Source of the DNA: Prosthecochloris ethylica
GTDB lineage: Bacteria > Bacteroidota > Chlorobiia > Chlorobiales > Chlorobiaceae
Length of the DNA: 24,268 nt
Strand: one strand, 5' to 3'
Assembly: GCF_015234275.1 (NCBI RefSeq)
Contig: NZ_JADGII010000024.1
Made by a program: the position numbers and the translations under genes. Within the stretch, counting starts at the first letter, position 1, and every line of letters starts with the position of its first letter. The notes beneath the pieces are model-generated. The model was not told the origin of the DNA. It did not search any database and saw only the letters and a list, made by a program, of their open reading frames with translations. This document shows, piece after piece, positions 19,416-24,268 of the stretch.

Positions 19416-20963
19416 ATGACAGACATGCTAGAACAGATCAGGGAGACGCACCCGCTGGTGTACCGCAATTTCATTTCACTTGGCAGGGAGAACGCAGAGC
19501 ACAGCCTCGGGAGGATCATGGAGCTGGACCGCTACTGGGCGCAGCTCGAGCGCCGGGAACCGCCGGCAGTGCTTCTTTCGGGAGATCTCCTTCCTCAGGA
19601 TGTCACTGTTGGAGAGGAGTGCGATCTTCTGTATGCAGGAGGTACCCTCGGTATGCTTCACGCTGCGGTCATGGCCGAGGGTTATCATCGTGATGTTCTG
19701 CTGATCGACCGGGGGGTGGCCGGAACGTCGACAAGGGACTGGAATATTTCCCGCGAGGAGCTCCTTCGTCTGACGCAAACAGGGGTGTTCAGTGTCGGAG
19801 AGCTGGAACAGGTCATTGTCCGGCAGTACAACACCGGCTGGGTGGAATTCTTTGCCGAGGAGAGCCGGCGTAAGCGCCTCTATATCGATCATGTCCTGGA
19901 TTGCGCGGTCGATGCCGACAAGCTTCTGGGGCTCGCGAAGCGTAAACTGCTTGCTTCGGGTCACGGCCGCGTGCTCGATCATACCACGTTCCGGAGGTGT
20001 TATGTTTTCCCTGACTCTGTGGTGGTCGAGACGGAGGACGAAAGCGGGAAAGTCTCCTACATCCGGGCGCAGGCGTTTGTTGATGTGATGGGCGTTCTCT
20101 CTCCGGTGGCGATGCAGTTGAACCGCAACCGCCCCCATACCCATGTGTGTCCCACGGTCGGGACGATTGCCAGCGGTTTTGCCGATGCTGATTACGATAC
20201 CGGCGAGATTCTCGCCAGCACGGAGCATGCTGATTTTTCCGCCGGCAGCGGCCGGCAGCTGATCTGGGAGGGGTTTCCCGCAAAAGGCACTGAATACATC
20301 ACGTATCTGTTTTTCTACGACGCGGTTGACTCGGACAACGACAAGTCGCTGCTCGGGTTGTTTGAAGCGTACTTCCGTAAACTTGATACGTACAAGCGGC
20401 GTGGTCCGGAGTTTGTGATTCACCGTCCGGTATTCGGCATCATTCCGGCCTATGACCATGACGGTACCGGACGCCAGAAAGAGATTGCCGCCGATCGCGT
20501 GCTGCTCTTCGGTGATGCGGCGACGCTTGGCTCACCTCTGACGTTCTGCGGCTTCGGTTCCATGGTGCGTAATCTGCCGAAACTCACGGCAGGCCTCGAT
20601 GAGGCGCTGTCGAGAAACACTCTCGGGAAGCGGGATCTCGAGAGCATCAGTGCATATGAGCCCAATGTGGCCAGCATGTCCAACCTGATGAAATACATGT
20701 GCTACGACGCACGGAGCGACGAACCTGATTTTGTCAACGAACTCATGAACGAGGTGATGATCGTGCTCGACACTCTTCCTCATCGCTACCGCCTGGCGAT
20801 GTTCCGTGACGAGATGAAGCTGGAGGAACTCATGACGGTTCTGCTGAAGGTAGCCTGGCGTTATCCTGCGGTTCTGAAATCGACATGGCAGAAACTCGGT
20901 GCAGGCGGTACGGTTTCCTTTTTGAAAAATCTTGCCGGGTGGGCGATATCGCCCACCAGGTGA
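19416..20963 (+). CDS. cruA: Lycopene cyclase, CruA/CruP family FAD enzyme
   Basis: CruA cyclises lycopene to gamma-carotene in green sulfur bacteria and some cyanobacteria, a step to chlorobactene and isorenieratene. The 515-residue product has the family signature WNISREEL (about 109-116) and an FAD-oxidoreductase layout. The nucleotide-binding loop is CDLLYAGGTLGMLHA (about 69-83) and the second FAD motif is FGDAATLGSPLTFCGFGSMV. The beta-alpha-beta glycine pattern is AGGTLG, not GxGxxG, as in this family. A paralogue such as CruB cannot be excluded. It follows lolD by 9 bp; a link is probably positional only. Two Met codons occur at 19416 and 19425. The last codons contain a 20-bp palindrome (20938-20957). 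Confidence 0.82.
   Translation: MTDMLEQIRETHPLVYRNFISLGRENAEHSLGRIMELDRYWAQLERREPPAVLLSGDLLPQDVTVGEECDLLYAGGTLGMLHAAVMAEGYHRDVLLIDRGVAGTSTRDWNISREELLRLTQTGVFSVGELEQVIVRQYNTGWVEFFAEESRRKRLYIDHVLDCAVDADKLLGLAKRKLLASGHGRVLDHTTFRRCYVFPDSVVVETEDESGKVSYIRAQAFVDVMGVLSPVAMQLNRNRPHTHVCPTVGTIASGFADADYDTGEILASTEHADFSAGSGRQLIWEGFPAKGTEYITYLFFYDAVDSDNDKSLLGLFEAYFRKLDTYKRRGPEFVIHRPVFGIIPAYDHDGTGRQKEIAADRVLLFGDAATLGSPLTFCGFGSMVRNLPKLTAGLDEALSRNTLGKRDLESISAYEPNVASMSNLMKYMCYDARSDEPDFVNELMNEVMIVLDTLPHRYRLAMFRDEMKLEELMTVLLKVAWRYPAVLKSTWQKLGAGGTVSFLKNLAGWAISPTR
20938..20957. other. Perfect 20-bp palindrome at the 3' end of the lycopene cyclase gene
   Basis: GGTGGGCGAT is followed directly by its reverse complement ATCGCCCACC. 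It encodes residues near the C-terminus (GWAISPT) and ends four bases before the TGA at 20961. No T-run follows, so it is not a classical terminator; it may mark an RNA 3' stem or be coincidental. Confidence 0.6.
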
Positions 20964-20990
20964 CAGACAGAACATCTTTGTAAGCTACCG

Positions 20991-23024
20991 ATGAAGAAAC
21001 AGGATGCTGCAGCTGAAATCAAGCGGCTGCGAGAAGAGATTGACCGCCACAACTACCTGTATTATGTCAGGGCGCAGCCGGAGATTTCCGATGTCGAGTT
21101 CGACCGGTTGCTCGAGCGCCTGATCGGTCTCGAGGAGCAGTTTCCGGAGCTCGTTACGCCGGACAGTCCAAGCCGTCGTGTGGGAGGGGACGTGACACGG
21201 GAGTTTCCCGTTGTGCATCATGCCCGTCCGATGCTCAGCCTGTCGAACACCTATTCTCTCGAGGAGGTGGGTGAGTTTTACCGGCGCGTTCAGCGCCAGC
21301 TGGTAGACGCACGGCGTGACGATGTCGAATTTGTGACGGAACTCAAGTTCGACGGTGTCGCTGTCAGCCTGCTGTATCGCGACGGTGTGCTGGTGCAGGG
21401 CGCAACGCGCGGTAACGGGGCACAGGGTGATGATATTACCGCGAACCTTCGTACGATCAGTTCCGTTCCGTTGCGTTTCGGAGTTTTTGACGAGAGTGCA
21501 TCTCTCGATACTGATGACTGGACGGGTACGGAAATCGAGGTTCGTGGAGAGGTATTCATGAACAAGGATGATTTCAGGCAGTTGAACGAGGGCCGTCCCG
21601 AAGAAGAACAGTTCGCAAATCCCCGCAATGCGACCGCCGGAACCCTGAAACTGCAGGATTCAGCCGAGGTGGCTAACCGGAAAATGGTGTTTGTCGCTTA
21701 CTATCTTTACGATCCTTCGCAACGGGGAATGAGCCACGTCGACCGTCTGCGTCGCCTGGAGCGTATGGGGTTTTTTACCGGTGGGCACTACAGGGTCTGT
21801 GCCGGTATCGAGGAGATCCGCTGTTTTATTGCAGAGTGGGAGACAGCTCGTCTGAAACTGCCGTACGAGATAGATGGAATCGTACTCAAACTTAACGATA
21901 CCGAACTGTGGGAAGAACTTGGCGCCACCTCGAAAAGCCCTCGATGGGCTATAGCGTACAAGTATCCTGCCGAACAGGCTGAAACTGTCGTACGCAATGT
22001 GGTGTTCCAGGTCGGCCGGCTTGGTACGGTCACTCCCGTTGCAGAACTCGAACCTGTCCGGCTTGCGGGGTCAACAGTGTCGAGGTCGACACTCCACAAT
22101 TTCGACGAGATCGAGCGTCTCGGTGTCCGGATTGGCGACCGTGTGATGATTGAAAAATCGGGTGAGATTATTCCCAAGGTGATCCGGGTACTGACCGATG
22201 CCCGCGGTGACGATACCCGCAGCATTCCGGTTCCCGACGTGTGCCCTTCGTGCCGTACTCCGCTCGAGAGGGCAGATGACGGTGTCTACGTGTACTGTCC
22301 GAACGAACAGGGGTGCCCTGCACAGATCAGGGGAAGGGTGCTGCATTTTGCGTCACGCAACGCCATGGATATCAAAACCCTTGGCCAGGCACTCGTGGAG
22401 CAGCTGGTCGACAGGGAGATGGTGAGGGATCCGGCCGATCTGTATCGTTTGACAGTCGATGATCTCGTCAGCCTGGACAGAATAGGGGAGAAGTCCGCCG
22501 CCAACCTGCTCGAGGCCCTTGAAGAGAGCCGGCAGAAACCCTATGAGCGTGTCCTGTACGCGCTTGGCATACGCCATGTCGGGCTTGCTACGGCACGTGA
22601 ACTGGTTTCAGCCTTTCCTTCGTGCTCGGCCATGAGCGATGCGTCCGAGGAGGCGCTTGCGGAGGTTGCCGATATCGGGCCGGTCATTGCTGAAAGCGTC
22701 TACCGGTTTCTGCACGACGAAGCAGGTGCGCAGCTGATCGAACGTCTCAAGGAGGCCGGCCTTCAGTTCGAGGCTCGCCGGGAGACAGGCCTGGTCAACG
22801 ATAATTTCGATGGTATGAAGGTCGTGTTCACCGGAGCCCTCGAGCGGTATACGCGTGATGAGGCAGCCGCACTTGTCGGGGAGCGCGGCGGGAAGCCGGT
22901 GTCCTCGGTCAGTCGCCGGACCGATCTGGTCGTGGCCGGCAGTGACGCAGGAAGCAAGCTTGAAAAAGCCCGGAAACTCGGTGTTCGGGTGGTTTCCGAG
23001 GAGGAGTTCGAATCATTGTTGTAA
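20991..23024 (+). CDS. ligA: NAD-dependent DNA ligase
   Basis: LigA seals nicks in replication and repair using NAD+. The 677-residue protein has the complete domain order. The Ia domain with HNYLYYVRAQPEISDVEFDR is at about 20-39. The adenylation lysine lies in ELKFDGVAVSLLY (Lys119). An OB fold follows, then a zinc finger CPSCRTPL...CPNEQGCPAQ (about 412-443). Next are helix-hairpin-helix repeats (SLDRIGEKSAANLLEALEES), and a C-terminal BRCT domain spans about 600-677. Length matches the family (about 670). The gene starts 27 bp after the lycopene cyclase stop and is followed 12 bp later by the LOG gene. Confidence 0.97.
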   Translation: MKKQDAAAEIKRLREEIDRHNYLYYVRAQPEISDVEFDRLLERLIGLEEQFPELVTPDSPSRRVGGDVTREFPVVHHARPMLSLSNTYSLEEVGEFYRRVQRQLVDARRDDVEFVTELKFDGVAVSLLYRDGVLVQGATRGNGAQGDDITANLRTISSVPLRFGVFDESASLDTDDWTGTEIEVRGEVFMNKDDFRQLNEGRPEEEQFANPRNATAGTLKLQDSAEVANRKMVFVAYYLYDPSQRGMSHVDRLRRLERMGFFTGGHYRVCAGIEEIRCFIAEWETARLKLPYEIDGIVLKLNDTELWEELGATSKSPRWAIAYKYPAEQAETVVRNVVFQVGRLGTVTPVAELEPVRLAGSTVSRSTLHNFDEIERLGVRIGDRVMIEKSGEIIPKVIRVLTDARGDDTRSIPVPDVCPSCRTPLERADDGVYVYCPNEQGCPAQIRGRVLHFASRNAMDIKTLGQALVEQLVDREMVRDPADLYRLTVDDLVSLDRIGEKSAANLLEALEESRQKPYERVLYALGIRHVGLATARELVSAFPSCSAMSDASEEALAEVADIGPVIAESVYRFLHDEAGAQLIERLKEAGLQFEARRETGLVNDNFDGMKVVFTGALERYTRDEAAALVGERGGKPVSSVSRRTDLVVAGSDAGSKLEKARKLGVRVVSEEEFESLL

Positions 23025-23036
23025 ATTGCCTGTACT

Positions 23037-23663
23037 ATGGACAGTGAGGTGCATTACCGGGTTGCGATTTTCGGTTCGGCACGAATCAGAAAAGGAGATC
23101 CCGAGTATGGAGACGTGTTCCGGATCGCCCGGGGGCTCGGTGAGTCCGGGTTCGATGTCGTGACAGGGGGCGGTCCCGGCCTGATGCAGGCGGCAAATTC
23201 CGGCCATAAGAGTGCCGGATCCGGTACCAGTTCCATCGGGCTCAATATCCGGCTTCCACATGAACAGAAAGCCAACCAGTGTCTTGACATCAAGCATGAA
23301 TTCGATCGCTTCAGTACGCGTCTCGATACCTTCATGTCCCTGTCTGACGCGGTGGTTGTGGCTCCCGGCGGTATCGGTACCATTCTTGAACTGTTTTACG
23401 CCTGGCAGCTGGTCCAGGTCGAGCATATCTGCGAAACCCCGATTATTCTCTTCGGTACGATGTGGGGGGAACTGCTGGACTGGATGAAACGGGAGATCGT
23501 CTCGCGGAAACTGATGGACCGGCAGGATATGCGCATGATTTTTCACATCAACGATGTCGACGAAGTACTCAGGCTGATTCGAAAAATTCACCAGGATCGC
23601 CTGACACGTTCGCATGTCTGTACCAATTTTGAAAAATACCGTGTACAGTTTGATGAAGGCTGA
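23037..23663 (+). CDS. LOG-family protein (TIGR00730-like nucleotide 5'-monophosphate phosphoribohydrolase candidate)
   Basis: The 208-residue product has a Rossmann fold with GGGPGLMQAAN (about 43-53) and PGGIGTILELF (about 111-121), the LOG family PGGxGTxxE motif that binds the phosphoribosyl group. LOG enzymes release the base from nucleotide monophosphates such as cytokinin ribotides. The segment DRFSTRLDTFM differs from the usual RKxxM, having Leu where plant LOG proteins have Lys. The older name 'lysine decarboxylase' for this family is a misannotation. It lies 12 bp after ligA and about 30 bp before the VanZ-like gene. The substrate is unknown. Confidence 0.85.
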   Translation: MDSEVHYRVAIFGSARIRKGDPEYGDVFRIARGLGESGFDVVTGGGPGLMQAANSGHKSAGSGTSSIGLNIRLPHEQKANQCLDIKHEFDRFSTRLDTFMSLSDAVVVAPGGIGTILELFYAWQLVQVEHICETPIILFGTMWGELLDWMKREIVSRKLMDRQDMRMIFHINDVDEVLRLIRKIHQDRLTRSHVCTNFEKYRVQFDEG

Positions 23664-23692
23664 CTGACTGTTCACCCTCTCAGGGGAGATGC

Positions 23693-24031
23693 ATGATGAT
23701 GCTGCGGTGGCTGGCCCGTTTTTTCCTTGTTGTCGCTCTTGGCGCCGTTTTTGTTCAGGCAGGTTCCTGCCAGCCTGTGTCACCGGGTTTTCAGGGGGGA
23801 GACAAGCTGCTTCATGCGGGGGCGTTTTTTGTCCTGGCTCTGCTGGCAGATGTATCGTTTCCCGCTGCGCGCTTCCGGTATGCCGTCATAGCCTGCCTGG
23901 TGTCGTTCGGAGTGGCGATCGAGGTGCAGCAGTACATGCTGCCATGGAGGTGTTTTTCACTGCTCGACCTCGCTGCCGATGTCGCGGGGATCGGGTTGTA
24001 TTATATCATCGTTGCGGCTATCAGTAAGTGA
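23693..24031 (+). CDS. VanZ-like family membrane protein
   Basis: The 112-residue protein has three to four hydrophobic segments and the conserved VanZ-like pattern. GDKLLHAGAFFVLALLADV (about 41-59) holds the charged and His residues of the first loop. IEVQQYMLPWR (about 81-91) and LDLAADVAGIG (about 95-105) carry the typical E...Q and D..AD..G residues. The family is associated with glycopeptide or lipid resistance in some species but is mostly uncharacterised. Three tandem ATG codons (23693, 23696, 23699) follow AGGGGAG at 23682-23688. Its stop lies in the AGTGACGAGAAAAGG module of the repeat, so the last few residues (AISK) may be repeat-derived. Confidence 0.8.
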   Translation: MMMLRWLARFFLVVALGAVFVQAGSCQPVSPGFQGGDKLLHAGAFFVLALLADVSFPAARFRYAVIACLVSFGVAIEVQQYMLPWRCFSLLDLAADVAGIGLYYIIVAAISK

Positions 24032-24268
24032 CGAGAAAAGGTGGGGAGACGGGAGCGCCTGGGGGGCGGAGAGAAAAGAGACGAGAGACGAGAGGCGAGA
24101 GACAGGAGCGCCTGGGGGGCGGGGACTGGTGACAAGTGACCAGTGACGAGAAAAGGCAGGATGCGTTGGCCTGGTGTGTTGTGGCAGCAGGTGCCGGGGG
24201 TGTTCGTCGGGTGGCGGGGTTCGTTGCGGGCGAGCGCCGCTCGCCCCTACACCATTCACCATTCACGA
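24027..24268 (+). repeat. Dispersed polypurine/REPIN element, copy C (runs off window)
   Basis: It opens with AGTGACGAGAAAAGG (24027-24041), seen again at 24142-24156 and in copies A and B as GTGACGAGAAAAGG. GGAGCGCCTGGGGGGCGG occurs twice, at 24052 and 24105. Purine-rich GAGACGAGAGGCGAGAGAC units lie between. The GGGTGTTCGTCGGG segment and palindrome GGGCGAGCG-C-CGCTCGCCC-CTAC follow (24228-24250). The second palindrome is beyond the window. Confidence 0.9.
24228..24250 (-). repeat. REP-like palindrome with GTAG tag (copy C, left half)
   Basis: It is identical to the left palindrome of copies A and B and is followed by the start of the CCATTCA heptamer spacer. The minus strand reads GTAG then GGGCGAGCG-G-CGCTCGCCC. 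Confidence 0.75.

Noticed and set aside
23037..23663. Lysine decarboxylase
   Set aside because: PGGxGTxxE-type proteins were historically mislabelled; the LOG family assignment fits better.
23957..24266. Minus-strand frames at the right end (starting MVNGVGASGARPQR and similar)
   Set aside because: They are the same repeat translated from copy C and overlap the VanZ-like gene in antisense; no coding support.

Overview
The window looks like a piece of a green sulfur bacterium (Chlorobi/Chlorobiaceae) chromosome. The evidence is a CruA-type lycopene cyclase, Gram-negative envelope genes (LpxB, arabinose-5-phosphate isomerase, a flippase, a LolD-type ATPase), moderately high GC, and few strong Shine-Dalgarno sites. 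The genus cannot be fixed from sequence alone. Both ends of the window lie inside copies of the same dispersed repeat, so it may be a draft contig that broke at repeats.

Left part (1-9563): an inverted repeat copy, then kdsD-like (-), a divergent small membrane protein and a polysaccharide flippase (+). A leftward cluster follows: an ECF sigma factor, a one-helix candidate anti-sigma protein, a membrane-anchored periplasmic metal-sensor-like protein (Spy/CnrX type) and a DUF4405 membrane protein. Next is a leftward set of phosphohexomutase, DCC-type thiol oxidoreductase and SAM methyltransferase. Divergent from it are lpxB and a small two-helix membrane protein.

Middle part (9564-13103): a molybdate uptake operon, modA - di-Mop protein - modB - modC, coupled by ATGA and TGATG overlaps and preceded by a ModE-type palindrome. 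It ends in about 560 bp of non-coding repeat. Two nearly identical ~200-bp copies each carry polypurine 14-mers and a pair of inverted GTAG-tagged palindromes (REPIN-like). The two palindromes differ by compensated base pairs.

Right part (13104-24268): a leftward pair of ispH and a large FAD/Fe-S/NAD(P)H oxidoreductase that may supply or exchange electrons with reductive enzymes. Then come a 54-residue secreted peptide gene with its own terminator, a three-gene set of membrane-associated stress proteins (DUF883/holin-X type) and a pteridine-reductase-like SDR. Going rightward are a LolD-type ATPase with a structured leader, lycopene cyclase, ligA, a LOG-family protein and a VanZ-like protein. 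The VanZ-like stop codon lies inside the last repeat copy.

Most genes are ordinary housekeeping or envelope genes. The least explained parts are the repeat family, the sigma/sensor/DUF4405 cluster, the split of molybdate-binding domains in the mod operon, the ispH-coupled oxidoreductase and the secreted micropeptide. No RNA genes or CRISPR array were seen.
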